DNA of 64,000 bases from Helianthus annuus (GCF_002127325.2 NC_035448.2:115675151-115739150), one strand, 5' to 3'; shown: positions 23,401 to 35,559, numbered from the stretch's first letter. The notes: a model not told the origin generated them from the letters alone. Numbers and translations are program-made.

Positions 23401-23952
23401 AACTTGTAGCTTGGGCTAATCATAAGCATACGAATCATTTAAAACCATTTATTTCTTTCACTTAACTCATTCTTGAAAGTGTTTAATACAACTATATATT
23501 AAGACAATGATACACTAAATTCTATTGTAACTCGGTGTATCCTTGCAATTCAATAAATGTCTACACACTGATTTTTTTTCTATAATTCAATAATTGACAA
23601 ATCATTTTTCATACTTCTATTTTATTCAAGCTTGTTAATTTTAAATCTTCATCAGTTGACAATCAAAATAAATTTTCTGTTGACAATAAATTCTATTATT
23701 TCTGAATATCATTTAACCATTCACATCCATTAATAATATATCTTTTGGCTTGAACCTAGTCACTTTGGAATTTATATTATTTCATTTCATTCATTTAACC
23801 TCGATTTCTTGAATTAATTCAGTTAAACCATTGAGTCCTATTTATTGTACAACTCATATTCACAAAATTTGATGTCTTGATTCTGTATCATTTCCTAATA
23901 CTATTCTTATTGACAAAGATGTAACATAACTCTAAAAGAAATATCGTAGCCC
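20420..23952 (+). other. R3 interior, non-coding
   Basis: No frame longer than about 85 codons and no gag or pol motif. Contains a 16-base A run near 21287-21302, a segment at about 21304-21480 that resembles R7 at 38545-38790, and a degenerate tandem array at 22210-23560. Confidence 0.8.
22210..23560 (+). repeat. Degenerate 380-450 bp tandem units in R3
   Basis: Units begin at about 22264 (GGATTTAATTATTTAA), 22716, 23099 and about 23470. Each carries, in order, an AATCCGCTT-like piece, TTAAGATAATGGTAC-like, GTGTACCTCTTAATGG-like, and CTACGACACCTTGTGG. R7 has one to two units of the same kind at about 39400-40060. Confidence 0.75.
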
Positions 23953-23990
23953 AAATCTTCAGGACGAGATTTTTATTAAGGTGGGGAGAA
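23953..23990 (+). other. R3 pre-PPT palindrome and polypurine tract
   Basis: AAATCTTC-AGGA-CGAGATTT (23953-23972) with outer arms AAATCT/AGATTT, then AAGGTGGGGAGAA before TGTAACAACC at 23991. Spacing from palindrome to LTR is 18 bases. Confidence 0.78.
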
Positions 23991-25496
23991 TGTAACAACC
24001 CTCATTAAAAGTCCTATTTATTTTATTATTTTATTCAATAGGAAACCCTAATTGAGACACCCAAGTGATTCTGCACAAACCCTACAAATTTCAGAACAAT
24101 CAGAATCAGGATCAGGGCCCCTAAAACTCAGGGGGGTATTTCCTACTCGACGATTATCCATATATCTTGCTGTCTAAATTGAATTTCGAGAAACCGTCGA
24201 CTCAGCAAGCCTACACCCACACGCGGCAAACCTATAACCATTTCGTGTCCCTTACGGACCGTAAGGGATAAAAGGCTTACGGTCCGTAAGCCAGGACAAA
24301 ATTCAGCTATAAATAGAGGATGTTGGGACTTGAGTTCTGGAGTTGGAACGAAGATCAAATTCATTTTCTACGTCGAAATATCACCTGTTTACTACAATTA
24401 ACACACACAATCAGTAATTAGTATAGCTGGTGCTGCTACGATACAGGGTATTAACTCGATCGCTGCTATGATTCAATGTCCGATCGATTTAAACTATCCG
24501 ACAGGATGTTTAAGCGCTATCCTTTGTCATTAGTCGTGATTCCGACAGGATGTTTGAGTACCACCCGAACTCGGGGAATACTATGTCATTCGTTGTGAAT
24601 CCGATGGATGTTTAAGTGATTGCACTTTGTCATTCGTTGTGAGGGTTTTAATCTCGTGAGTTATCGTAAATGCTGTATTAGTTATTTACCTAATCGTGTG
24701 CACTAGGTTACAAGGCTAAATCAATAGGCTAAGCTCTGCCTGTATAAATCTGCAATATATCAAGGCATATCTGTAGATTAAACTTTGCCCGTATGAATCT
24801 GCATGCTTATAATGTGAGTCATTCTCTTTTTATCAATTGTTTTACAAAACTCCAAGTTATTTTCAAAGTTATAATTACAGGGATTAAGTCTTTGAAATCA
24901 CCAAATTACAGCCGGTATGTGGGGTTTTGTATACATTACTTGATAATCTTCACCATTGGGGCAGCCAATGGGTGATATGACCATAATCACAGACACCATT
25001 GGACAATGAGAGGGCCAATGGGTCGAGTGACAAAGTACCGTGGGTAGTTGGTTTGATATCAGAAACATTGTAATCTCTCTTAATACTGTAAATTATAACA
25101 AACGAGTCGTTTTAGCAAAATGAATGATTCACTCAGTATTTCCCGCTGACAAAACCTTTTTCAAACATGTTTCAGGTAATTACAGTAGATTGGAGTAAGA
25201 ATTGGATACTGCACTGAAAGGCTTCAAGAAGTGGTTTATTTTATTAATTAAATCAAATTAAGAAATATTGTTTTATGTAATCAAATTTATCTTTATTAAA
25301 GCTACCTTTGTAAAACATGGGTTTATTCCATCTATTTAATAAATAAAAATCCGGTGTTTTCTAAACTCTGATATTTTTCCTAACTCACAGTCCTGATGAA
25401 ATTTCCGCTGCAACATTTTTTTTCAAAATAATCACCGGTACCACTAGGCTGTTCGCGGCTTTCGATTCCGTCCAGGGTAGGTCGGGGGCCATGACA
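23991..25496 (+). repeat. R3 3' LTR
   Basis: About 98% identical to the 5' LTR; ends GGCCATGACA. Palindromes 24249-24267 and 24274-24292, TATAAATAG 24308-24316. Confidence 0.93.
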
Positions 25497-25501
25497 CACT
25501 C
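25497..25501 (+). other. Target-site duplication of R3, right
   Basis: CACTC, matching 18892-18896; the RPA-like intron continues to the right. Confidence 0.92.
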
Positions 25502-26122
25502 CCTTGTCCAAACATCAGTATATGCCTTTTACATACCACAAATGGTTAGAATTAGTATACAAATGACATGAAACCAAGTATTTGACTTAAACATCTATAT
25601 ACAATAGAAATTACATTGAGAAATTACCTCCTCCTTAGCTCATCAACTTCATCAATTTCTTCATTCAGAAAAATTCGTGTTGCAAACTTATCACTTTGAA
25701 CAGTATATTCACCTACATGGAAAAGTATATAGATATTTAATGTATACCTGTCTTTATATTGCCAGAAATAAACAGTATAGTTATGATTTGCAGAAAGTAA
25801 CAAAAATACCTTTCCATTCCTTACACTTTCCATGTTGTATAACAGCCATCACATGATCATGATGAGGTGGGATTTTAGAAATGAAGTCCTTAATCTGCAG
25901 AGCATAATCATTCCACACAGTAAACCGCAAAACCTTACCCCTACATGAAAAGAATATTCATATCAAAACAACATTGAATGAATAAAAACAGAAAATCAAT
26001 CAGGAAAACTATAACATTTATTAAAGTAGCAAATGAGCCATAAATTAACTACCATATTCACTAAGAATAAACTGTAGATCTCATTTATTACCATAATTCA
26101 GCATTACATACAAACACTATAA

Positions 26123-26954
26123 GGCTAGGGGGTATGGGGTTCGTCCCCACCCCGTCGAGGAACGGCGACGGCCATCGCACCATGCCGCCCCCCTCACGTC
26201 CCGTCCTCAACGTCGAGATCTTGCCGTTTGCGATAAACCAATTATGGTGGGCCCCCGTCGAGATCTCAACCGGATACTTTCCACACCCTCCTACTCCGCC
26301 GTCGATCTCACTACCTCTGCCGCCAACAACCACTGTACCACCACCACCACTTCACAATCGTACAATCAGCACAAGTTTTGATCAAGTGACTCCCACCGCC
26401 CGATGAAACCGATCTGCCTCTTTCCGGACTGCTTTTAAGGGTTTTGTTTATTTAGTGAGAGTCAGAAAGTGACTGAATGTTTGGTGGTTGATTCATAGAG
26501 AGATAGAGTAAGATATGTTATGTTGTTCTTGGTAGAGAAAAGGATGAATGCTTGTTGTTTGCAGTGAGAGTGTGAGGAACTAGGATTTGGAGAGGTGGTT
26601 TTGTCTTCAAGCTATTCAAAACTCTATTTGATAAAACTCTGAGATCCGGATTTTAAAAATTTCAAAACTATTAGCTGAATCTATAGTTAAAATATTAAGG
26701 GTTTAAAGCTGAATCTATATTAAGTTTATATAATATTTTTTAATAGTAATGAAAATATTGTGTTAGTTTATTTGTTAAATGTTAACAAAAAGTAGAAGAT
26801 TAAAAAAAACATAAAAGTGGTGGGGTAGGATTATCTAGGACCATCCTCCATACCCTCTAGTTTTGTGGGATGGACCATCCTTGGGAGGACTATGACGTGG
26901 CGCCTACATGGCGGATCATCCTCCCTTGGAGGACCATCACCATACCCTCTAGCC
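26123..26954. mobile_element. Harbinger/Tourist-like MITE in an RPA-like intron
   Basis: Terminal inverted repeats GGCTAGGGGGTATGG and, at the right end, CCATACCCTCTAGCC (one mismatch). Flanked by TAA at 26120-26122 and 26955-26957, the three-base duplication typical of PIF/Harbinger. 832 bp, no transposase. The right half contains a second CCATACCCTCTAG at about 26849-26861, so the terminus may be partly duplicated. Confidence 0.82.
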
Positions 26955-27750
26955 TAAATCTCATTTATTACCATTACCATGATCCCACATTAAATACAAA
27001 CATTCTTCATCTTATTTATTAACATCATTAAATACATTTAATGATCACTACATTACTGAACATATAAACAACAACTTACTCCAAATCTTCAATATCAAAA
27101 TTCATCTTCTTAGTCTCCTTTGGAGGTCGATCAAAGATTTCAAGATCTCCACAATAAATCACAGATCCAGCAACATCTATATGATCACATTATACAAGAA
27201 TATAAGTAAAACTCTCTAATATTATACAAGCAAGACATGATTACAAAAATATACACTACCAACACTCAGCGTTTAACGCCTCTCCTTGAAGAATATCTTC
27301 ATAAGCTCTGAAGTTGAAACCATACTCAACACCTTGCCAATCTCTCACACGAGTAACAGTTGTGCATCTATAAAAGTTGATTTTATAAGGCTGCACTACT
27401 ACTTTATATAAATCTTTATTCTCACCAACACCAAATTTTCAACAGAATCACAACAGCATCTTCTTGAAGCTGTCCATCAAAAACAGGTATCAGATGACTC
27501 TTAATACCTGCTTGAATCTTAGCACCCTAAAGAACATTTAAAGAAAGTATCTTCTTAGCATACAACACTACGTTCTCTAATAAAACGGAAAAGCAGAGAT
27601 ACAAATTACCTTCTCATCAATGAAGATGAGATCCATCTTGTAACCCTGATTCCATTTTCGAATAATTCTCGCCATCATATTCCACATATCCTTCCCAGGA
27701 TTCAAATCGTTAACAAAACTAAGATTATTACTATCAACTGATATTAACAT

Positions 27751-28265
27751 ACTTCTAATTCGGAAGTCGGATTGTGATTAAATTTCAAATTTCAAAATAA
27801 GAGAAGATGAAAGCGTGATGAAATATGAAGAGGGAAATGAGAAGAAAATCCTTATATAAGAAGGATGATTGACAGGAGTTTCTGAGTGACATGCATTAAT
27901 TGCTAATTACTTATTCCCATGCATATTTGAATTTGAATTTCCCGGTAATTAGCGTTAAACATCTGCTGATCTAAAAGCATTACGGAAGATAACAACAACT
28001 GCTGCTGCTAAGTATACGTTTGCCAAAGGACCCATCTGCTACTTTCTTGTAAATGGGCAGTGGTTTGCCATTTGGAATGTGGGCCAGACCTTTAACATTT
28101 GAAAATACACAAGGCAGTGGTTTGATAGAACATTAAATGTATTTTAAAGTGATTTATATATTAGACTTTATGATGTATTAATGACATAAAAAAAAACATT
28201 GTTGGACAGCCTCTCCTGCTGACACATTAGCTTTTCTTATGTCATTGTGATTTCTCCTTTTATAG
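27751..28265. promoter_or_regulatory. 5' flank of the RPA-like pseudogene
   Basis: AT-rich non-coding sequence upstream of the minus-strand ATG. No clear TATA box that I would commit to and no repeat boundary seen. Confidence 0.35.
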
Positions 28266-28326
28266 AAAGTATATATATATATATATGTGTGTGTGTGTAT
28301 ATATATGTGTGGGTGTGTGTGTATAG
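28266..28326. repeat. TA/TG microsatellite
   Basis: Alternating (TA)n and (TG)n runs over about 60 bases. Confidence 0.9.
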
Positions 28327-30582
28327 GATTTGAAGGAAATTAATTATCATGAAAAGTTGAAGATAATTCAAAACATTTGAGTTTTGAATTTGGAGATAAT
28401 CTTGTGGGTTAAGATTTTAACTAATTCATCCTTGGATTTCCTATATACATGGGTAAAACTCCCATTCTCAACCATATTATATGTTACATCAACACCTAAA
28501 AAAGAGATGGGGGAAAAGAGACAATCAAGAGAGAAAAAGGATAATTCCCATTATTGGAGACATAGTTGTAGAGATTGCTGATTTCCCAGAGACTCAATGA
28601 TCATATCGCCTTGATTTTTGGATAATGGCTTCATAAATTTGGGCCAACGTTCTCAACGATTGGATTTGCTTCCAGAGATCAAGGTTTTATATCCCTATCT
28701 ACAACAATAATATTTATTAGTTCTCTAAGCAATGGGTGGGGCTTTGAATGATGATTTGATCAATTAGATAGAGAAAGATAAAAATAGAGATTAGGATGTG
28801 ATCAAGCAAGTGCTGGAGACAAGTGTTGTGGTATAACTTGGTAGTTGATCAAGGAGCGGTAGATTGTCGACGATGGTACCTAGCGGTAGTTGGTAGTAGC
28901 CGATCGACTAAAAATAAAGATAGAGAGAACTCTCATGTAATCAGGGTTGTCAAGGGATGATTGGGGGCTACCAAGGTATGGTGGTGGTTCATAGTTAACA
29001 AACATATAAGATAGTTGCCGACGTTGGCTAGTGGCGGTGGTATGATGGTTTGAGGAGTTTGGCGCTTATTCAGGTCCAAATGAATGAGTGGGAAACTAGA
29101 TATTGATCTACGATCTAGGTGTGATATATACATCTTATATTGCAAGTTTTAACTATTTTTGGGCTGATAGTCACATACGAATAGCAAAATGATCCGAAAC
29201 GGGTGACAAACGTGTACTCATGTTGAATGAGTTGAACCCTAAGGACGATATTGCGAGCCTCCGGGGCTGATTTGGACCTTTTTTAAACATAGTTAACCTT
29301 GTTGTGGGCTAGTAGTTAGGTTAATTACGTATGTTTGAGTAGTGGGTTGTTTATGCATGTGATAGTGGTAGTTGTAGGAACTTTATGTGCTTTAAATGCA
29401 AGTGGTTTAGAAATAGGGTATGGTCAAGTGTTATAACATGATAGTTGAATTGCATGAAGTATGATTCGTAATTATTATGACTTCATGTTCACAGAGGTTA
29501 GTGTTTGAGCATGCACACTTATGAATCTATGTGTGTGATATGTTGTGCGATTTGGGAGGGGTATTGTTAACTGATGTAAATCCATACACATAAAAGATGT
29601 AGTAGTGAGTGTGATTGCATGTAGTTTATCTTGTTATAATTCTAGGTGTCAGTGGATAGTGAAATTGTGTTGAATTGATAAGATTACGTGAACCAAGTTC
29701 TATATATAAGTTTATATAATGCAAGGTTAATAGGTGAATTGTGTGAGTGAATTTATGTGGATTATACGAATTGGTTTTGTATGATTGAGTCTATGTAAAT
29801 AAGTTCACATGGATGAATTCGTGTAAGTCATGTGATTATTTAAGTGGACCCATATGGTATAGTTTACACAGTTGATTACTTTAGAATGACTGGGGGTAAC
29901 TTTGTTTAAATGAGTTATATTAACCATGCAGATGTAGTTAAATAACGATTGGTTTGGGTAAGGTGCGAGGCAATGGTTTTACGTAGAGTTGTTGCTTGGG
30001 ACTAACACATGTAGGCATAATGCTAATAGCTCACGTGATGTGGGAAAGTGATACAGGCTTTAATGGTTAAAGTTAATTATGTATGACATCAGTAGGCGTC
30101 ACATAGTGGGATGGCCAAGCAAAAACATCCCACTCCCATTAATAGTAAACATAAGAGGTTTGGGGAACCTATACATGGTTGTACAAGTGACGTGTATATT
30201 CATGGTATGATTAGTAGGATGGTTGGTATTTGGTAACTATTAATAGTGAATCAATATAATAAACCCCATTTTATTGAAACTTATTTAAAATGTTGTTTTA
30301 ATAAGGTAAAGTGTGTAAAGTTTGATGAAACTACAGACTCACCAAGGAAAGCCCGACATATGTTAATACATGTTTCATGGTGAATCTAAGTGGGAAATGA
30401 CATGACATATATCTGGGCTAATCTAAAGACGCTACTTAATAGTATTCTAGCATAGTAGAGTTAGTTATGTTTTAAAGTTATAACGTGTAATAATAACATT
30501 ATGAGTAGTAAGTAGCAAAGATTTCTCATGTGTGTGATATTTGTATTCAATAAGTTTCAGACCTGAGTTTTGGGGTGTTACA
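28327..30582 (+). repeat. Probable LTR-derived stretch ending GGGGTGTTACA
   Basis: No gene. The right edge TTTTGGGGTGTTACA at 30568-30582 is a typical plant Ty3 LTR end (compare the R8 LTR edge at 46708). I could not find the matching start or a duplication, so it may be truncated or a solo LTR. Confidence 0.35.
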
Positions 30583-30700
30583 TTAATGGACTTAATTTGT
30601 ACAATGAACAATTTCGGTTTCAACCAAGCAAGCGATGAATGTCAATGGGTTGAAGATTCGTCATGAATACTCTTTGTTCAATCCCTTCAATGCTCATACA

Positions 30701-30787
30701 CATTATACCAACTATGCAACACTTAAAGAAGAATCGCTCGATCATACCTTTCTCCCATGCTCGTACGCAAAGGAAGTGTGGAGCTAA
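30701..30787 (+). pseudogene. LINE-like reverse-transcriptase zinc-binding scrap
   Basis: Reads LKEESLDHTFLPCSYAKEVW before a TAA at 30785-30787. This resembles the C-terminal zf-RVT region of plant non-LTR retrotransposons (E-x-x-D/E-H-x-F-x-x-C-x-x-A-x-x-V-W). Only about 28 codons are recognisable; the rest of 30583-31044 shows no clear coding. Confidence 0.42.
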
Positions 30788-31044
30788 AACTCTTGGTAAA
30801 GCGACATAGACTTCTCCAAGGCCCATAAAACTCACTCTCTTGACTGATTTGACATCTGCCATAACTTCAAAAGATGTTAAGAGAAAATTAGTTTGAGATC
30901 ATCTAATCCACTCTATGGTTTTTGTGAGCACTTCTCGTGGTCAACAGGGTGTACAAACCCCTATTTCTAAAACTATAGATGACATTTAAGCCTTATTCAC
31001 ATCATCCAATACATTGTGTGATTCACCTCTTTCATGTTTCTCAT

Positions 31045-32322
31045 TGTGACAACCCGCAATTTCAAGTTAATACTTTAACCTAACCGCAGTTTACTTAGAC
31101 ATACATTCATAGCACTGCATTTAACTAAGGTTAGTTAAATGAGTCTACTTTGGTAATTCGGGGAATTATCGGAACACACACAAGTTAATTATAGAACATT
31201 GGTGACTAACACGAATAATTATCATAATCGGACGGTTTATATGAAACGTATACAAGCATGACAAATACGTGAATTATGTGCTTTAATTGTAAATTACAAT
31301 ATGTTATGTGATTTGTGTGAAAGTTAAGTAGTTAAGGGTGTTTAGGGTTAATATTGAAACTCTAAAAAAAGCTACTGCATAACCCTAAACATCCCTCACA
31401 ATTCATTGTACGACAGTTCCCTAATCATTTCTGACTACACAAGTTTCACACACAATCATCAATCTTTGATCTTTCAATCCATTAAGAACAACTCTAGATC
31501 GAATCTAAGGTAATGCTTTATCTTATACATTGTTATCTTTGTTCTTGTGATTTCATGCAAACCCTAGACATCCAAACAATCATCCGTGGTTAATTGTTTA
31601 TGCCTGATGAATGTGCGATTGTTTGTATGAGAATGTGTAAACTGTTTATCAATTATTATTGATGTTATTGAAATTCTAGAACTACTAAACCGTTGTGTCG
31701 ATTCGTAACATTGTTGATTAGGGTTTTTGATCGTAGAACTGCAAACTGTTACATTGATACTGTGCGATTAGGGTTGGTCCGTCCTTGTGAAGTCACAAGT
31801 TTGGGGTTAATCTTTACGCTAAGTCCGAGTTTATTATTAAAACAGGTTTCTGAGTTTATTAGCATGATGAGTCCGAGTTTCTTTGTTTGATATAAGGTTC
31901 CGAGTTTTGAAATGAAGTTAATAATCCGAACATAGTTGTGAAGATCTATCCGAGTTTTAAAAAAAGGGATTTAATGGATCCGGGTTTAACTTTAACACTA
32001 TGATCCAAGTTTAATAGTAGCACTATGTTCCAAGTTTAGTTGGGTGTTGTTTGTCCGAGTTACTTAGAAGTTTTCGAATATATATATGTAAATAAGATAA
32101 CTTCCGAACTTGTTAATGAAATGGGGGTCCAGACTTCATAAATAAAATGGGGTGTCCGAGTTTATTAGAAAAGAAAGGGGAGTCCGCGTTTACTGTCTTG
32201 AAGTATTCTGAATATAAAGCATATGTTCTGAATTTATTACCTTTGGGTGTAATCGAGTTTACGAGCTTTGATGTGTCCGAATTTTAAAGAAGAACAATGG
32301 GGTCCGATTTTATGTGGTGTGG
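31045..32322 (+). repeat. R4: LTR 5' part, interrupted by R5
   Basis: Starts TGTGACAACCCGC after CTCAT. About 1.3 kb of LTR, with no gag or pol. From about 31810 it holds degenerate repeats of TCCGAGTTTA. It is cut at 32323 by the next LTR start; the remainder is outside the window. Confidence 0.6.
31810..32320 (+). repeat. Degenerate TCCGAGTTT repeats in R4
   Basis: About fifteen copies of TCCGAGTTT or close variants (TCCGGGTTT, TCCAAGTTT, TCCGAATTT), spaced 25-45 bases apart, separated by A/G-rich spacers. Confidence 0.75.
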
Positions 32323-32387
32323 TGTAACACCCCGTGTAATGAAAGTCAAAGTCAAAGTTAAGATTGAAGTCAAAGGAAGAAAAGATT
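32323..32387 (+). repeat. R5: first 65 bases of an LTR
   Basis: TGTAACACCCCGTG is a typical LTR start. Contains short repeats GTCAAAGTCAAAG. Cut at 32388 by R6. Only the start is seen, so the assignment rests on that motif and the abrupt changes on both sides. Confidence 0.55.
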
Positions 32388-32694
32388 TGTCACACCCCCA
32401 AAATACCACCTAGTAAATGTCCCTGTTAGGGGTGTGACGTACCAATAACGAGCCACTAATTACATTGAACGCGTACAAGTTTCAAAATAAAATCCTTAAT
32501 TATTAATGTAAAATACCATCAACGAGTTTAAATGAAAACCAACATGTTCAACGGAAGCAAATAGTAAACCAATGTTAAACTGTTCAAAAACCAATGTATG
32601 ATATCAATAGTTCGATCACATGAATCCCTCCAGTCGACCCATGACCACTCCAGCTACTCAAGACAGCAAGTTCTAATCCAAGACATCTAACGAC

Positions 32695-33138
32695 CTACAA
32701 GCATGCAGACAAGTATGTCAGACGACGCTGGTGAGTTCAAAGTTTTGTTAACGCGTTTAGTTACAAGGTATGTGTATAAAACAGTTCAACAGTTCAATAG
32801 TTCAATAATTTGATTTGATTTTGTTATTAACTCGATTACCGCAGATGGCTACATGATGTATTTGCCCAACCCCAATGTCTCTATCAAAACATTGGTCATG
32901 CTTTAAGGAAATTAGTTCACACCCATCCTCCCCGGTACGGTGAGAAGGTGGCAAACCTAATAGCGCTATCAACTAACAACCTCTTTGCCTCCCCGGCAAC
33001 TATCGGTAGATGTAAGGGGTCTTACGTGATAGATAATGAGTGTAATAACAAACATCCAATTAACCTGACGTTCCTCCCCGGAACGTTACCCGATATCCTT
33101 CCCTGGGATGCATGCTTGGAAAAGAGCAGTGAACTCAC
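32695..33138 (-). other. Putative intron in R6 LTR leader
   Basis: Minus strand: donor CCACAG|GTGAGTTC at 33138, acceptor GCTTGTAG|GTCG at 32695. Same layout as R1 and R2, including the GCATGC word before the acceptor. Confidence 0.48.
32930..33120 (-). repeat. Hairpin array in R6 LTR
   Basis: Plus-strand wording: CACC...GGTG around CATCCTCCCCGGTA, TTGCC-TCCCC-GGCAA, ACGTTCC-TCCCC-GGAACGT, and ATCC-TTCCCT-GGAT. Stems differ, loops are alike. It lies inside the putative intron, as in R1 and R2. Confidence 0.7.
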
Positions 33139-34333
33139 CTGTGGTTTGCTGGTTAAGAATAATTACGTGTTCAAGTTGCTTAAATCGATCCTAACATAAT
33201 AACTATTCACAGTCAGTTTCATGGTATGTAAACACAATTTCCTCACTTAGCACACATAATATCATGCATTATACTTATCCAAAACGTACACCAAAATCAT
33301 AGCATGTAATAGACACTTAGACCATAAGGAAACTCATGCGAACTCGTAGTGTGATTTACATCTAAGAAAGCAGTCCAACTTGTAGGCTAACATTGTTATG
33401 CGGCCCATTCTATACGTGACCCAGTTTTGACGTTGATAGTCCATACATATAACCGACCCACCCAAGCTAATCTATCATTGGCATCTGACTCACTGGTCAA
33501 TCATGCTATCCAACCAAAAACATGCGACCCAACTAGTTGTATATGATAGACTAAATCATGCAGTCCAACTAATGTGTTGCTTGGGCTGCCTAAGTCTAAG
33601 CCCATCCAAGGTTAACATTTAAACAGTATGGCCAAACGTGAATTAGGAGGTGCGGCCCAATCACAATTAAATCAGTCCAATAAAGCTAGCAATCCATTTA
33701 ACAAATAACAGCCCAACTAACATGTGTGCAACCTGTCAAAGTATTCGGCCCATATTATCATGTGAAGCCCAATGAATTTTTATGTTGATTACTTCAAATT
33801 CATCGGCCCAACACCGACCAATTATCATCCCTAACATTAACAGTAATCTAATTTAATGTAATCTAGCAATCCAAATCACGTAACAAGATACCCTACTCGC
33901 TAATGAATCGCTAAGATATGATTATCAATTGAATCGTACCCATGTGACACACAAAAAGGGACACGCAGTTTCGTTAACTCACATTATCATGATAGTCTAC
34001 ACACGCGATCAATCATAACTAACAGAATCCTATAGTTACATGTTCATCATCGCATCGGTAGCATATATCACAATTTTGTCATATGTTTTGTGACAACCTG
34101 TCTATTCAGGTCATTATCCGTACAACTTTCAAACATTAATACGATGAGAGCATACACGTTAGACACAATATAGTTAATTATACTACAAATTTGATCACTC
34201 CACACTGAGAAAAAGCTTACGTATTCATGCGAAGTCAGTACATACACGGGTGATTTTTAAAGGATTATATTCATTTTGACAAGCACCAACGATAGTCATT
34301 TAAAAACTCAAAATGCTAGCGAAGCATTTCAAA

Positions 34334-34387
<54 letters not shown>

Positions 34388-35559
34388 ATACTTATGTACA
34401 TGCATTAAATTATGGTCATATATAATTTTGGCAATTTAATATGCGTGTCTACAACGAGATGATGGTTTTTATAATAATTACATGTATATGTAACATGCAT
34501 ACACATATATACATGAGGTTTACACATGAACCAACTGAATTACAACTCTTGTCTAGATATGTTTGTAGTAACTAATTATTTAGTTGCAAACAAACTAAAC
34601 AAATTACAAGGAAAATCTTTTCAAAATCTCTTCCAAATCTTTACAAGATCTACAAAATCTCTACAAGATCTTGTTGTCTCAAAAGTGGAAACATTTAAAA
34701 TCTATAAGACCCATACCTCCTGATTTTCACCTCCTCACTCTCAAAACACAGCAAATTATCCTCTCTATTCTCCCTCTCTCTCGATTACATACAAACCCAC
34801 ACACTTACAAAAGGTTTGAGAACCTTATCCACAACAAACCCACACAAAAATCATATCCCTCCTTCTTGATTTCAACTTGCAGACACCATCCTCCTCATCT
34901 ACACTTCATATGAGAAACCCTAACATCCTTCATTCACCAAACCTACGCACACCATCCACCCATTCTCCTTCTCGTTCTCTGTGGTCGAGCACTTGGCCGG
35001 CGACCAGCGACAACTGACGACGGCCGGTCACCACTGAAGGTGACCCGGCGATGGTGGAAGATGAAGATGTCGCCGCTCACAGTGGCGATGACAGAGATTC
35101 CGGCACCGATTTAACGGCTGGCGACTTGCCGACGTTGGTTTTCGACGAGAACAGAGACAACCGGTGAAAGACAGAGAACGGCGACCGGAATCGAGCGATG
35201 GCTCAACTTCAAAATGTCCGATAAGGGTCTTCTCCGGTAAAATCTTTCAACTTTCCCTCTGTTCTCTTAGTTTTCCCTTCCTTTTCTTCTAGATCGGGAT
35301 TTCCTTCAACGATTTGCGACGTTTCAGGTGGTGCGGTGGTGCGGTTTTGATGAGAGTGGAGGTAGGGGTGCGTCGGAGCTTCGGTTCGGTCGTCTACGGC
35401 AACAAGTTTCAGTCCGGATTTGATTTCTTATTATCTTTTCCGATGATGATCATCTCAGTGATGCTGATGTCGTTGTAATGATGATGTGGTTTCATTTTGG
35501 TTTGAGTCTTGGTCATGGGTTCGGTTTACGGTTCAATGGATTCGGGTTACAAAACAACT

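Larger units (their letters stand above)
18897..25496 (+). mobile_element. R3: non-autonomous LTR retrotransposon (LARD-like)
   Basis: LTRs 18897-20402 and 23991-25496 (1506 bp each), primer-binding site, polypurine tract and duplication CACTC. The 3.6 kb interior has no gag or pol frame. By eye about 29 LTR differences (about 1.9%), roughly 0.7 million years at 1.3e-8 per site per year. Large, coding-free and flanked by complete ends: this fits large retrotransposon derivatives that use proteins from others. Its interior shares motifs with R7. Confidence 0.92.
17624..27750 (-). pseudogene. Replication protein A 70 kDa subunit-like gene, split by R3 and broken
   Basis: RPA1-type proteins bind single-stranded DNA in replication and repair. 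Minus-strand exons I can join in frame: 27610-27750 (ATG at 27748-27750, NDLNPGKDMWN), about 27263-27526, 27080-27176, 25810-25940, 25628-25712, 18782-18893, 18486-18697, 18068-18380, 17887-17964 and 17624-17791. About 530 residues, near the size of short plant RPA1 paralogues. OB-fold signatures include LRFTVWNDYALQIKD; the zinc ribbon has CRKC and CIKC around 18500-18640. The C-terminal tail is Lys/Arg-rich. Defects: a one-base frameshift near 27436 (before FGVGEN), a TGA at 18548-18550 where relatives would have Arg, and R3 at the exon 6 acceptor. The donor of exon 2 is unclear. RPA-like genes also ride in plant Helitrons; I found no Helitron ends. Confidence 0.82.
32388..34088 (-). repeat. 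R6 3' LTR, distal part
   Basis: Minus-strand end GTGTGACA at 32388. Carries the putative leader intron (32695-33138) and hairpins with TCCCCGG loops (32930-33120). No gene on either strand; 33140-34088 is anonymous U3/R sequence with many GGGCC/GGCCC words. Confidence 0.82.

Noticed and set aside
26134..26406. 90-codon proline-rich open frame in the MITE
   Set aside because: GC-rich MITE terminus gives long frames on both strands; no transposase features.
28327..30582. Complete solo LTR
   Set aside because: Only the right end is recognisable; no start or duplication found, so kept as an LTR-derived stretch at low confidence.
30620..30862. 80-codon minus-strand open frame
   Set aside because: Antisense to a better match, the LINE-like zinc region on the plus strand.
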